Both the position numbers and the translations under genes were made by a program. Shown piece after piece: positions 44,166 to 52,877 of a stretch of DNA of 64,000 bases (position 1 is its first letter; each line of letters opens with the position of its first letter). The notes beneath the pieces were generated by a model, which was not told the DNA's origin, did not search any database, and saw only the letters and a list, made by a program, of their open reading frames with translations. Source of the DNA: Desertifilum tharense IPPAS B-1220 (lineage in GTDB: Bacteria > Cyanobacteriota > Cyanobacteriia > Cyanobacteriales > Desertifilaceae); the NCBI RefSeq assembly GCF_001746915.1, contig NZ_MJGC01000132.1:62001-126000 (forward strand), read 5' to 3'.

Positions 44166-44846
44166 ATGGTTCGCTTCTCAAAAGCACAGACTCAAACTCC
44201 TCCTTTGGCTAATGGCGATCGCCTATCGCGTCATGAATTTGAACGTCGCTATGCTGCTTCCCCCATCCCCAAAGCCGAATTAGTTGAAGGAGTCGTTTAC
44301 GGGGCATCTCCCCTCCGTTTTGAAAGTCATGCAGAACCCCACGGTGATTTAATGGGTTGGTTGTGGACTTATAAGACAGCGACTCGTGGGGTACGCTTAG
44401 GCATTGAACCCACGATCCGCCTTGATGAAGATAACGAACCGCAGCCGGATGGGGTTTTGTTGCTCCCGGCTCAGGTTGGCGGCAAGGCTCGTTTAAGCGA
44501 AGATGACTATATAGAGGGTGCGCCTGAGTTGGTGGTGGAAATTGCGGCGAGTAGCGTGGCGCTGGATCTGCACGCTAAGAAAAATGCGTATCGGCGCAAT
44601 GGGGTACAAGAATATCTGGTTTGGCGAGTTTTTGAAAACCAGATAGATTGGTTCAGCTTACAGCAAGGCGAGTACGTCGCTCTAGAAGCCGATCCGAGTG
44701 GCATTCTTAAAAGTCAGGTATTTCCCGGCTTGTGGCTGGCTGTACCCGCTTTACTTCAAGGAGAGATGGCGCAGGTTCTGGCAATTTTACAAGCAGGGTT
44801 AAACTCTAGCGAACATCAAGCCTTTGTCCAGCAACTACGGGGATAA
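44166..44846 (+). CDS. Uma2 family (DUF820) restriction-endonuclease-like protein, second copy
   Basis: The 226-residue product is counted from ATG 44166. The Uma2 pattern is complete: RLSRHEFERRYAASPIPKAELVEGVVYGASP, IEPTIRLDEDNEPQPDGVLLLP with the presumed active-site Asp, ELVVEIAASSVALDLHAKKNAYRRNGVQEYLVWR, and a final beta-rich part. It has no antitoxin-like neighbour, unlike the copy at 26786. Such genes are highly repeated in cyanobacterial genomes and often singletons. Confidence 0.9.
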   Translation: MVRFSKAQTQTPPLANGDRLSRHEFERRYAASPIPKAELVEGVVYGASPLRFESHAEPHGDLMGWLWTYKTATRGVRLGIEPTIRLDEDNEPQPDGVLLLPAQVGGKARLSEDDYIEGAPELVVEIAASSVALDLHAKKNAYRRNGVQEYLVWRVFENQIDWFSLQQGEYVALEADPSGILKSQVFPGLWLAVPALLQGEMAQVLAILQAGLNSSEHQAFVQQLRG

Positions 44847-44875
44847 GTTGATAGGCTCTCAAACTGAGATTCTAC

Positions 44876-47230
44876 TTAACGTCGCTGGCGTTGGCGGAAT
44901 TGGCGGAGAGGTTGAGTATTTTCGTCAATGGTTCGCAGATGTTGTTTGAGTTGAGCGATATTAGCTTCTCGTCCGCCATAGCGCCAATGGATATAAGCTT
45001 GGGTTATGCCATCAAGGGCATTGGCGACTTCTGTAGAAAGGCGATCGCGCCAGACGCTAGCATATTCCAAAGGTGTCTGCGCGGGATGCTTGGGGTAGCC
45101 TTGCTGCTTAAGCGTTCCTAGCATCTGCTGGTAGAGGCGTTCGACTGGAGGAAGTTTGGCTAACTGACGCTGGTGTCGCCATGCTAAAAACCGCGTTCCC
45201 CCTAGCCAAGCCAGGAATGCAAGTGCAACGATCAGCATTAGAGCCGTAAATAACCCCACCCAACCGCTGAGTAAAAGCCGCCACAACCCGCCTAAGATGC
45301 GAGCGAAGAATAGCGCGATCGCACTCAGCACTTGGGTAATAATATTCCGCATGGGAGTTGGCAGCCAACCCGCCACCCAATTCCAAAACTGACGCAATAC
45401 CGTAAAGCTTTGGTAATCTTCCACCGACGGGGGAATCACTTCATGGCCCGGAATGGGGTCAAACGCAAACCAGCCATACTGCGGGAAAAACACTTCCGTC
45501 ATGGCATGGGCATCAGTATTGCGAACAATGTAGTAGCCTGTAAACGGGTTAAACTCCCCGGAACCAAACCCCACAACTAAACGCGACGGAATCCCAATCG
45601 AACGTAGCATGACTGTGAGGGTGGTGGAAAAATGATCGACATAGCCGCCTCGGTAGCGGAAGAGAAACACGCTGGCTAGGTCATCTGTTTCGCTAAAAAA
45701 GGGTAACTCTGGCAGAACGCTGAAATTTTGTTTGAGATATTGAGCCAAATAGAGGGCCTGTTCGTAGGGCGAATCCAGCGGACGTTCTGAATTTTCTAAA
45801 ATTTCTAAGGTAAACTCGCGGATATCGGCGGCAACTGTTTCCGGAATCTGCAAGTAATAGTCGCGGATGCGCTGAGAATATTCTGTAGAAGCTTCTCGCA
45901 ATTGGGTGCGATCGCGATAGGGAACGTCAGAAATGACCGTATAGGTTAGCCCTTCTAATAAGCCTAAAGGCGATCGCAACGCGCCTTCCGTATCAACAGA
46001 CACCTGCCGCGTTGGAAAATAGAGTTCTTTCGGTTGAGCCAAAGCGGGAATAATATTAGGCAACTCGGAAACAACCGTATAAGTTTGCACCACTTCCCGC
46101 CGTCTGGCTAAGGTCGGTTGGCGCGGTAAATGAAACTGATAAGACCAGGTAGGTCGATCGATTACCGCTGAGTCCTCGCGAGACAACTCCCACCCTTGAC
46201 CCGTGTAACGGTCGAAGGCCAAAACGCGCCAGAACCCCTCCGCCTGCGAGCGAATTCGCAACACGACAGTGGGTGTCATCGCGCCCCGCAAATTTTGATT
46301 AATCTGGGTATTAAAGCCGTAATAAAACGTTGGATCGATTGCACCCGGCCCCGTTTCAGGACTATCTCCCCCCGTGCCTTCTCCCGTCCCATCGCGTTCT
46401 CCCCGTCCTTGGCGCACATAACCGGGATTGCTTACAGAACGGCTATCTTCATCAAACTCGCGATCTGCCATCTGTTCCGGTATCGTCACGGGTAAAGTGC
46501 GTAATTGATACCCTGGAAGGCGCGGTAACGAGGCAAAAATCGTCAACCCCAATCCCAACGTCACTAACAACAGAACAGCAAACTGCTTGGCGGAGAAGAC
46601 GGTTTTTAAAGGACGAAGGGCCTTAAAAGGCTGCCATCTCGAACGGGTTCCCGAACGACTTGGAGTGCGATCGCTGCTGAGTCCCAAACGGGAGCGATAA
46701 TCTAAAACTAAGGCGGGTAAAGCAATTCCTAAAAATAAAAGTAATAATGGCGCAAAGGCTAACGTTTGGCTGAGGGTGGCAGCAACCCCCAATAGGATAA
46801 TCCCGATCACCATCGAGTATCCCAAGTCAGCACGCCGAGGTAAATCAAAGCTATGCAGAACTTGCAGCAGAATCAATAATTCGGCTAAAACTAGCCGCGT
46901 ATCGTTGAGTTGCTGGAACAGATTGCCAAAAAATAAAAACAGCGCCCCCAGCATTCCGATCGCGATCAGAAACTTGGCGGGAATATTGCGATCGCGCCGA
47001 CGATACCAACTCCAGGTTGCCCCGGCAATACTCAAAGGTACAGCCCAAACACTCATCTGAGTTTGAGCCGCCAAATCAGTAGCAATAATGCCCACAATCA
47101 CCAGTGCTTGCACTAAAACTCGCAATAAAATCGACTCTTCTGGCACTGGAACCGACCGGCGTTCCCGCAGGCGATTGATGAGGGGATTATAGCGAGCAGA
47201 GGGAGGGCGAGTTTCAGGCAAATGGGCCAT
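44876..47230 (-). CDS. TgpA-type transglutaminase-like membrane protein lacking the catalytic cysteine
   Basis: The protein has 784 residues, counted from the ATG at 47230. Six or so N-terminal membrane spans (about 40-240; DUF3488 type) lead to an exposed transglutaminase-like domain (about 490-600) and then another membrane span and a C-terminal helical DUF4129-like part (residues ~690-784). In the core, the position of the catalytic Cys (usual pattern GYCEHF) reads GYVDHF, with Val531. The partners His575 (DAHAMTEV) and Asp591 (FDPIPG) remain. The enzyme is therefore probably not a cysteine transglutaminase or protease. I have the impression other cyanobacterial homologues share this change. 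The start at 47230 is preferred over 47284. Confidence 0.85.
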   Translation of the reverse strand: MAHLPETRPPSARYNPLINRLRERRSVPVPEESILLRVLVQALVIVGIIATDLAAQTQMSVWAVPLSIAGATWSWYRRRDRNIPAKFLIAIGMLGALFLFFGNLFQQLNDTRLVLAELLILLQVLHSFDLPRRADLGYSMVIGIILLGVAATLSQTLAFAPLLLLFLGIALPALVLDYRSRLGLSSDRTPSRSGTRSRWQPFKALRPLKTVFSAKQFAVLLLVTLGLGLTIFASLPRLPGYQLRTLPVTIPEQMADREFDEDSRSVSNPGYVRQGRGERDGTGEGTGGDSPETGPGAIDPTFYYGFNTQINQNLRGAMTPTVVLRIRSQAEGFWRVLAFDRYTGQGWELSREDSAVIDRPTWSYQFHLPRQPTLARRREVVQTYTVVSELPNIIPALAQPKELYFPTRQVSVDTEGALRSPLGLLEGLTYTVISDVPYRDRTQLREASTEYSQRIRDYYLQIPETVAADIREFTLEILENSERPLDSPYEQALYLAQYLKQNFSVLPELPFFSETDDLASVFLFRYRGGYVDHFSTTLTVMLRSIGIPSRLVVGFGSGEFNPFTGYYIVRNTDAHAMTEVFFPQYGWFAFDPIPGHEVIPPSVEDYQSFTVLRQFWNWVAGWLPTPMRNIITQVLSAIALFFARILGGLWRLLLSGWVGLFTALMLIVALAFLAWLGGTRFLAWRHQRQLAKLPPVERLYQQMLGTLKQQGYPKHPAQTPLEYASVWRDRLSTEVANALDGITQAYIHWRYGGREANIAQLKQHLRTIDENTQPLRQFRQRQRR

Positions 47231-47310
47231 GAGACAGACACTTAAAAAGTAGAGAAGTTTTTGAGTGGTGAGAAAACTCATCACTCAATCTTAGTCTCTA
47301 CAATAACGCC

Positions 47311-48426
47311 TCAATCAGTTAAACAAACTGAAAATTGCAAGGGAATTTGCTCGCAAGCCTCAAGTTGAACGCTTAACGCACAAATATCCTCAACTGCAAC
47401 GTTAAATAGCGCCACGCTCAAAGCCCCTTCATCGGAACGTTGAGCGGTTGCCTGAGTCTGGGAACTCTGCAAGCGCAAGCTGCCTCCGCAGGGAAGAACG
47501 GCTTGCAGGCATAACTGAGTGCCTTGGGCAGACTGGCAAACGGCTTGTAAAGTTAAAAGCCCTGCACTGGTGAGCCACTGACGCTCAACGGGTTCGCCAG
47601 AAGTTGAAACCGTTAAAGTCAGGTCATTAATAATTTGCCGCGCAGCCAATAGAGAAAGTACCATTTGCTGCGAGGGCGATGCTGCTTCATAACTGGGTGG
47701 AAAATTAGCGGCTTCGGCGCTAGCCATTGCACTACCAGAGCGCAAGGGCGATACCAAAACCATGCCAGCCAGTTGATTGAGCGTCCCAAACCGATCGGGA
47801 AACAGGGATGCCACGGCTTGAACCAATTTGGCACCTTCCCGTAAATTCGACTGCACGACCTCCTGACAGCGATCGAGCAGTTGCGCTAAAACAGATTCAG
47901 GAACCACAACGGGTAAGTTAAGCGTTCTCAGTTGAGTCAGCCAAAGTTGAGCAGCGGTTGACTCAACTAAAGGCTCATACGCCTCGTCGTAATATTCACA
48001 AACCTCTGTTTCCCAGGGAAAACAGGGTAAGTTGGATTCGATTTTGGCTTGCAATCGATGTTTAAGCAGAGCCTGGAAACGGTCTTGCACAGTAGGTATC
48101 TCTCCCATTTCTTGTGACTGACCCTCCAGTGGGGGCATTGCTTGAGACTGCCCTGATTCCGTTTCCCCCCTGCTGGAGGGTGCGAGACAATCGATTTCTT
48201 CTAAATCTAAAGGATCGAGTTCGCCTTCGGGTTCCAGGGCTGGGGCCGAGGGTTCCGAAACTGGCGGCACAGATTCGCGATTAGAAGAGGCTGGGTTTGC
48301 GGGTTGCCCAGTTGGGGATGGAGATGCTGTCTTCACGTCTTCTTGAGCAGCACGAAGGGCTTGCTCTGGATCTTGGAAGAGCCAAGTGAGGAGATCTCTA
48401 ATTTTGGCTTCTGGGTCACTATTCAT
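47311..48426 (-). CDS. patU: PatU-like protein, partner of HetZ
   Basis: This 371-residue protein starts MNSDPEAKIRDLLTWLFQDPEQALRAAQED. A long Pro/Ser/Glu-rich, probably disordered stretch (about 35-115) is followed by a folded region (RFQALLKHRLQAKIESNLPCFPWETEVCEYYDEAYEPLV, then TLNQLAGMVLVSPLRSG). The N-terminus and the gene order point to the PatU/PatU3 family that accompanies hetZ and modulates heterocyst pattern in Anabaena. Its ATG overlaps the end of hetZ by 8 nt (ATGAATAG), so translation is coupled. Identification is from memory of the family; function in a species that may lack heterocysts is unknown. Confidence 0.7.
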   Translation of the reverse strand: MNSDPEAKIRDLLTWLFQDPEQALRAAQEDVKTASPSPTGQPANPASSNRESVPPVSEPSAPALEPEGELDPLDLEEIDCLAPSSRGETESGQSQAMPPLEGQSQEMGEIPTVQDRFQALLKHRLQAKIESNLPCFPWETEVCEYYDEAYEPLVESTAAQLWLTQLRTLNLPVVVPESVLAQLLDRCQEVVQSNLREGAKLVQAVASLFPDRFGTLNQLAGMVLVSPLRSGSAMASAEAANFPPSYEAASPSQQMVLSLLAARQIINDLTLTVSTSGEPVERQWLTSAGLLTLQAVCQSAQGTQLCLQAVLPCGGSLRLQSSQTQATAQRSDEGALSVALFNVAVEDICALSVQLEACEQIPLQFSVCLTD

Positions 48427-49612
48427 CGGTAGATGCACTTATTCCGGATACTAGACGATTACGAATTTCCCAAGCCGTCTCTAGAAGTTTAGACCACTGC
48501 TTTTGCACTTGGGTGGTGCTACAGCCTAAAGTTTGCGCGATCGCACTTTCTGGGACTTTTTGTTGCTTGAGTTCGAGTAATTTCTGCTGTTGCGGGGTAA
48601 GTTCGCCCAGAAAGCTTTGCCATTGTTGCGGCGTCATGCCGAGATTTTTGTCTAAATCGGCCTCTAACCATTGATGCACCAGTTCCCAATGCGAACCCAT
48701 CGAAAATCGAATTAAGTGGTACTTAAACCGCTGCTGCAAGTAGTCCCGCTGGCGCGGGGTGAGGTTCATCAGATTTTCAATTTCGTTGGCGGGCAAATCT
48801 TGGAGGCGGTAAATAAAGTATTCTACGCAGTCGTTTTGCTGGCGTTCTTCGAGATAGCTAATCAGTTCTGTCACCACGTTCTGGCGCAAGCTATCTTCGG
48901 GGGGTTCGGGTTGCGCCGCAATCATTGCTTCTCGCACTTCTGGGATGGGGCCGGCACTCCAGTTTTGATCGGAATCTAAGGAGGACCCTTCTGCGGCACT
49001 CTCTAAATCAACGGAGGTTTCTGGGGGCTGTTGTTGCGAGAAGGTTTGGGCGCGGAGAATAATCAGTTGTTGGCTGCGGCGGCCGGGTAAGGGGATGCGA
49101 CGCTTGGCGTAGCGTTCGACAAAGGCCATGTATTCGGCCAGTTCCAAAATCGTTTTGGGGCGATAATTTTCTGGGAGTTGCGCTTCGCGCCCGAAGGCTT
49201 TCCACGATTCAATATAAAAGCCCTGTAAGAAATCTTCAATCAAGTTCAGCCGAGCTTGGTAGCTCGACGGGATTTGAGCTGGGGTAATGTAGCGATAAAT
49301 AATAGCACTGAGGGTACTATGCAGTTCTAAGCGCCCCTGGCGGTTGCCGAGGTTGTAGTAGTTCAAGCATTGTTTGAGGCGATGCCGAGCTAAGGTGATT
49401 GCCCAAGCGGTCACTTCTCCAGATTCTTGAATGCGCTTGCTTTCTTGGCAGATTCGGCTGACTTCCATCGCGATCCGCTGCGCGACTACCTCGCAGTTGC
49501 CTTCTGAGGCACGGGTAGACTGTTTAAGTTCCCTGAATACAAGTTCAAAGATTGCCTCCACGCTTTGGCAGATCTCCCCGAAAGATTCAACAAAGTACAA
49601 CGACCTTAACAT
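48419..49612 (-). CDS. hetZ: HetZ-like regulator
   Basis: This 397-residue protein has recognisable HetZ segments: LKQSTRASEGNCEVVAQRIAMEVSRIC, GRLELHSTLSAIIYRYI, FLQGFYIESWKAFGRE, LELAEYMAFVERYAKRRIPLPGRRSQQLIILRAQTFSQQQPPE, and a C-terminal region like a sigma-type helix-turn-helix (LTPQQQKLLELKQQKVPESAIAQTLGCSTTQVQKQWSKLLE). In Anabaena HetZ is needed for early heterocyst differentiation and interacts with HetR. Homologues also occur in filamentous cyanobacteria without heterocysts, where the role is unclear. It precedes patU with an 8-nt overlap. Confidence 0.75.
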   Translation of the reverse strand: MLRSLYFVESFGEICQSVEAIFELVFRELKQSTRASEGNCEVVAQRIAMEVSRICQESKRIQESGEVTAWAITLARHRLKQCLNYYNLGNRQGRLELHSTLSAIIYRYITPAQIPSSYQARLNLIEDFLQGFYIESWKAFGREAQLPENYRPKTILELAEYMAFVERYAKRRIPLPGRRSQQLIILRAQTFSQQQPPETSVDLESAAEGSSLDSDQNWSAGPIPEVREAMIAAQPEPPEDSLRQNVVTELISYLEERQQNDCVEYFIYRLQDLPANEIENLMNLTPRQRDYLQQRFKYHLIRFSMGSHWELVHQWLEADLDKNLGMTPQQWQSFLGELTPQQQKLLELKQQKVPESAIAQTLGCSTTQVQKQWSKLLETAWEIRNRLVSGISASTDE

Positions 49613-49680
49613 AACCCACTCTACCAGGTGTCATTAAGGTCTAGACTGGGGGTGATGCTCCCTTCAGTTCTAAGCGGTCA

Positions 49681-50163
49681 ATGGACTTAGATCGACAAAT
49701 TCAGCAATTAATCGCAGAAGCGCCCCAAGATGGGACGACGCCTCAAGCGATCGCCGCGATCGCGCCTTTGTTTAAAGAACTTGCCCAAAAGCTTCAACAT
49801 TCCGAGTATTACGTCCTGCAAACGCTAGATGGGCGGTGGGTGATGACAACCCTTAGCAATACTAGGGAAACCAACCGCCAAAAAACGGTAATTTATGGGT
49901 TTCCCACGCTTAAAGATGCGGCAGACCATCCCTATTCTCGCCAAGATCCCCAGGTAATGGCAACTCCGGTCGGCACAATTAAGATTTTATTTCAACTTTT
50001 GGCGATGGAAGGGGTGGATAGCCTCGTGTTTTTCCAAACTTCGGGTCAGGCAGCAACGGGCACGGAGGTGAAACGCAGCGAGGTGCAAACTTTGATTCAA
50101 ACTCACCTCCAACAGATGTATCCGACACCGCGCCGGAGTTCTATTCCGCCGAACCTAGCTTAG
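49681..50163 (+). CDS. Conserved cyanobacterial protein of unknown function (160 residues)
   Basis: The soluble protein starts MDLDRQIQQLIAEAPQDGTTPQAIAAIAPLFKELAQKLQHSEYYVLQTLDGRWVMTTLSNTRE and has a second alpha/beta part (VIYGFPTLKDAADHPYSRQDPQVMATPVGTIKILFQLLAMEGVDSLVFFQTSG). No motif of an enzyme is recognised. It is divergent from hetZ across a 68-nt spacer, and its stop overlaps that of the convergent sds gene by 4 nt. The neighbourhood hetZ/this gene/sds looks conserved from memory, but I cannot check it. Confidence 0.75.
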   Translation: MDLDRQIQQLIAEAPQDGTTPQAIAAIAPLFKELAQKLQHSEYYVLQTLDGRWVMTTLSNTRETNRQKTVIYGFPTLKDAADHPYSRQDPQVMATPVGTIKILFQLLAMEGVDSLVFFQTSGQAATGTEVKRSEVQTLIQTHLQQMYPTPRRSSIPPNLA

Positions 50164-51131
50164 TACAAGCGGCTGAGAACGTAGTCGGTTAGGTCTATGA
50201 GGGTTTGCCGCGATTCTGTGGGCGGTAAACCGGCTAAACAGGCGGCGGCTTGGTGGGCATGGTGGGCAGCCAGTTCTCGCGATCGCTCTATTCCTTGGCT
50301 ATCTTTAACCAGGGCGATCGCTTTTTCTAAATCTTCGGGTTCAGTAAACTCTTTTTCAATCAAAACTTCTAAATACGGATTATCCTCCATAGCATATAAA
50401 ACGGGCGCTGTCAAGTTGCCGCTTTGGAGATCCGAACCTGCGGGTTTGCCCAACACCTCAGTCGAAGCCGTGAAATCAAGAATATCGTCAACGATTTGAA
50501 ATGCTAATCCCACATGGCGGCCGTAGCGGTAGAGGTTATCGCTCATTTCCGGCGAGACATCGCTGAGAACCCCTGCTGCCTTCGCGCTGTTTGCCATTAA
50601 GGAAGCGGTCTTGTAATAACTCTTTTTCAAATAGGCTTCTAAGCTTAAGCGGGTATCAAACCGATTGAGTCCTTGTTGAATTTCCCCTTCCGCTAGATCC
50701 ATAATCACTTGAGACAGGAGCTTCACGACCGCAAGATTGTCTAGGTTAGCCAGGTACCAGGACGATTGCGCGAACAAAAAATCGCCCGCTAGCACCGCAA
50801 CGCGATTGCCAAAACTACTGTGAACTGTGGGCATTCCCCGCCGTAGCGCCGACTCATCGACTACATCGTCGTGAACTAAGCTGGCCGTGTGAATCATTTC
50901 GGTAATTTCAGCCAGTCGCCGATGCGATGCCGTAATTTCTTGGTTGGGATGGGTTGCTCGCGATAACAGCAGGACAATGGCGGGTCTGAGTCGCTTGCCT
51001 TCAGTGCCAAAAAGGTACTCTGCTGCGGCGTAAAGAATGGGGTGACGCGCACTCACCAACTGCTTCAGGTTTTCCGTTAGCAAACGCAGGTCTGCTTCCA
51101 CCGGATAGAATAGGGAGGTCGCTGAGGTCAT
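50160..51131 (-). CDS. sds: Solanesyl (polyprenyl) diphosphate synthase
   Basis: This 323-residue trans-prenyltransferase has the two aspartate-rich motifs DDVVD (residues 88-92, in SLVHDDVVDES) and DDILD in AFQIVDDILDFT, plus GKRLRPAIVLL at the N-terminal substrate site and the LKKSYYKTASL segment. Residues before the first motif are small, consistent with a long-chain product; in cyanobacteria this enzyme makes the side chain of plastoquinone. It draws on the MEP pathway served by dxr in this window. Length and motifs are complete. Confidence 0.93.
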   Translation of the reverse strand: MTSATSLFYPVEADLRLLTENLKQLVSARHPILYAAAEYLFGTEGKRLRPAIVLLLSRATHPNQEITASHRRLAEITEMIHTASLVHDDVVDESALRRGMPTVHSSFGNRVAVLAGDFLFAQSSWYLANLDNLAVVKLLSQVIMDLAEGEIQQGLNRFDTRLSLEAYLKKSYYKTASLMANSAKAAGVLSDVSPEMSDNLYRYGRHVGLAFQIVDDILDFTASTEVLGKPAGSDLQSGNLTAPVLYAMEDNPYLEVLIEKEFTEPEDLEKAIALVKDSQGIERSRELAAHHAHQAAACLAGLPPTESRQTLIDLTDYVLSRLY

Positions 51132-51287
51132 GGATAGGCCGACTCTGGCGAGAAGTTACGAAATTTTACATATCTTATCTCAATTTTAAGGCAAGGCTGG
51201 AGTATCTGAAAATTTCCTGTTGAGATTTATAAAACTCTCAGGGAAAATCGTCCCGAAAGGGAAAAGTTTTGTGTTATCCTAAATAAT
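51132..51287. promoter_or_regulatory. Promoter region of sds and of a candidate RNA
   Basis: A -10-like TATCCT lies at 51275-51280 on the plus strand, pointing to a start near 51287. No convincing -35 element is seen. The stretch contains no ORF. Confidence 0.4.
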
Positions 51288-51475
51288 AAGGATTTCAAAT
51301 AAATTCAAGGAAGCCCAGGCTCAAGCCACCTTTGGATAAGAGTAGCAGATTGGCTAGTCCCGCAGGACGTTGGGTGAGCTTTGCTCGCTTGGTTTTGGCT
51401 CTTTCTCTATTAATCTGATTTTAGAGTGTAGCCTGTTTAAGGCGTAGCGGCCCAACTGCGAAATTAAGATTGTTC
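51288..51475 (+). ncRNA. ssrS: Candidate 6S RNA
   Basis: The region has no ORF but can form a long, interrupted hairpin typical of 6S RNA. GATTTC near the 5' end can pair with GAAATT near 51460. CAGGCT (51316-51321) pairs with AGCCTG (51430-51435), and AGCCA (51324-51328) with TGGCT (51396-51400). At the tip GTGAGC (51374-51379) pairs with GCTCGC (51383-51388). The stretch GGCTAGTCCC...GTTGGGTGAGC.. GCTCG resembles the E. coli 6S sequence around GGCCAGTCCC and GTTGGTGAGCATGCTCGG. About 188 nt would fit the usual length. Exact ends are estimates, and other structured RNAs remain possible. Confidence 0.45.
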
Positions 51476-51539
51476 AAGCTTCTGCTGTTATCTGAAGCGG
51501 GTGTTTAAGCCAAGGTGATGACAGACAATTGACCTCAAC

Positions 51540-51945
51540 GAAGTAGCTTCCCCTACTTCTGTTTAGTTGCGTGTAAATAAGCCGCTACGCGGGCTTCTGT
51601 TGGGAGCTGAAGCGAGATGGCTAAGGTTTTCATGTGCCTTGATATTTGACATTCTCACCCGTCTTCGTTCTCTCCGCTCACTCCACTTGGCCGTAACTTA
51701 TGATCTACAAAGATATCCCGTTAATTATTCCTGTATTAGCAATGGCGTACCTCTGTACCGTGTACCTCTTACTGACGCTTGCTCAGAGAGGGACTAAATT
51801 ACCATAGTAGCATAATCTCTAGCACTCAGCTTGCTCAAGACCGATGAGTCACTCAAATCGACATCCGATTTGAGTCAATTGTTGCTTCAGCAAGCTTGCA
51901 CTTCGCCCTCAAACGGGCGAAGTGCGATCGCGCGTGCTGCCTCAA
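51540..51945. other. Gene-free stretch with three strong hairpins
   Basis: No believable gene. Hairpins: GAAGTAG (51540-51546) with CTACTTC (51553-51559), which could end the candidate RNA; ACTCAAATCG (51851-51860) with CGATTTGAGT (51866-51875), a perfect 10-bp stem with a 5-nt loop; and GCACTTCGCCC (51898-51908) with GGGCGAAGTGC (51915-51925), a perfect 11-bp stem just beyond the stop of the VOC gene and probably its terminator. A 26-codon minus-strand ORF at 51553-51633 could be a fragment of an old gene. Confidence 0.55.
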
Positions 51946-52533
51946 CTAATCCGCAACCTCCGCCATTTCAATCACCCGCCCGTCCAAGTCCTTCACCAAG
52001 AAATTCAGGGGCTTGTCGCGGCGAATTTTGTGCTTAATGGCTCGCAGTTGCACGCGCATCAGCACCTGCTCCAAACAGTCATGGTCAAAACACACATGAC
52101 GCTGACGGTCTTTCCTACCCAGACTTGCCCCACTTATGACATGAAGTTGGGTATTTTTCTGTAACTGATACCACAACCCATCCGGTCGATCGAGCGATTT
52201 GGTTCCCAAACTGCCCATCCCCCCCGCCGACATATACAGGGGGTCAATCCCTGTTGTACCCAGAGTTTGCTCGTAATTGTAATAATAATGCAGCGGCACC
52301 TCCGCCACCGGCAGATTGAGCAATCCCTCATAAAATTGGCGAGCCACATCCAAATCAGACACCATAATGGTGTGAACCTTGGGGGCGCTAGTCAGAAACA
52401 TCCACATCGCGCCCGCATAGGCAACCAGCAGCAGCACCATAATGCCCTGAGTGGAAAACAGGCTGTCGAGGGGAACGAGCGGGAAAAAAGCTCCAATGGT
52501 AAATGGCATAGGCAACGTTAATAGAGGACTCAT
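51946..52533 (-). CDS. VOC (glyoxalase-fold) protein with N-terminal membrane anchor
   Basis: This 195-residue protein has a hydrophobic N-terminus (two segments up to about residue 48, GIMVLLLVAYAGAMWMFL) and then a glyoxalase/bleomycin-resistance-type domain (KVHTIMVSDLDVARQFYEGLLNLPVAEVPLHYYY ... RHVCFDHDCLEQVLMRVQLRAIKHKI ... NFLVKDLDGRVIEMAEV). His in KVHTIM and Glu in VIEMAE are at the positions of metal ligands in the family. Membrane anchoring is unusual for VOC proteins. Substrate unknown. The gene stands alone. Confidence 0.8.
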   Translation of the reverse strand: MSPLLTLPMPFTIGAFFPLVPLDSLFSTQGIMVLLLVAYAGAMWMFLTSAPKVHTIMVSDLDVARQFYEGLLNLPVAEVPLHYYYNYEQTLGTTGIDPLYMSAGGMGSLGTKSLDRPDGLWYQLQKNTQLHVISGASLGRKDRQRHVCFDHDCLEQVLMRVQLRAIKHKIRRDKPLNFLVKDLDGRVIEMAEVAD

Positions 52534-52877
52534 GATTAAAATCATCTATGGGCAAATCAGAAGAACAGGAAAAATACTTATCAATCTTGGGTTCAGACTC
52601 GCAAGCTTGCGTTTTCACATCGCAACTGTTGGCGCAGGCCAACCCTTTTAATTTAACGAATTGTGGGAATTTCCGGGGAGAGCCGTCGTCAATATTAGAG
52701 CAGAAAGCCTTAGAATGCTATCGGTCTTAGAAAATTGAGGCTGGCTGCTTGCCTAATCCGTTAGAAGACGGCAGAACGGTTCTAGTCCCCTTCTACCCTC
52801 GGCTTTCTCTAGGGTATGCTAACTTCAGGAGTTCAGACCACCTTTGTTGCAATCCCCACAGTGAGTAACGAACATTT
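52534..52877. other. Divergent spacer before coaX
   Basis: The spacer holds no gene I believe (a 60-codon plus-strand ORF at 52548-52730 is not protein-like). The inverted CCGTT/AACGG pair near 52760-52780 is weak. It presumably carries the promoters of coaX and the VOC gene. Confidence 0.4.

Noticed and set aside
51553..51633. 26-codon minus-strand ORF starting MKTLAISLQLPTEARV
   Set aside because: The composition looks protein-like and it may be a fragment of an old gene, but it is too short and unsupported to annotate.
51567..51797. 76-codon plus-strand ORF
   Set aside because: No ribosome binding site, odd composition and no recognisable family; it lies in a hairpin-rich RNA-like region.
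52548..52730. 60-codon plus-strand ORF upstream of coaX
   Set aside because: It lies in a divergent promoter region and its product has no domain-like pattern.
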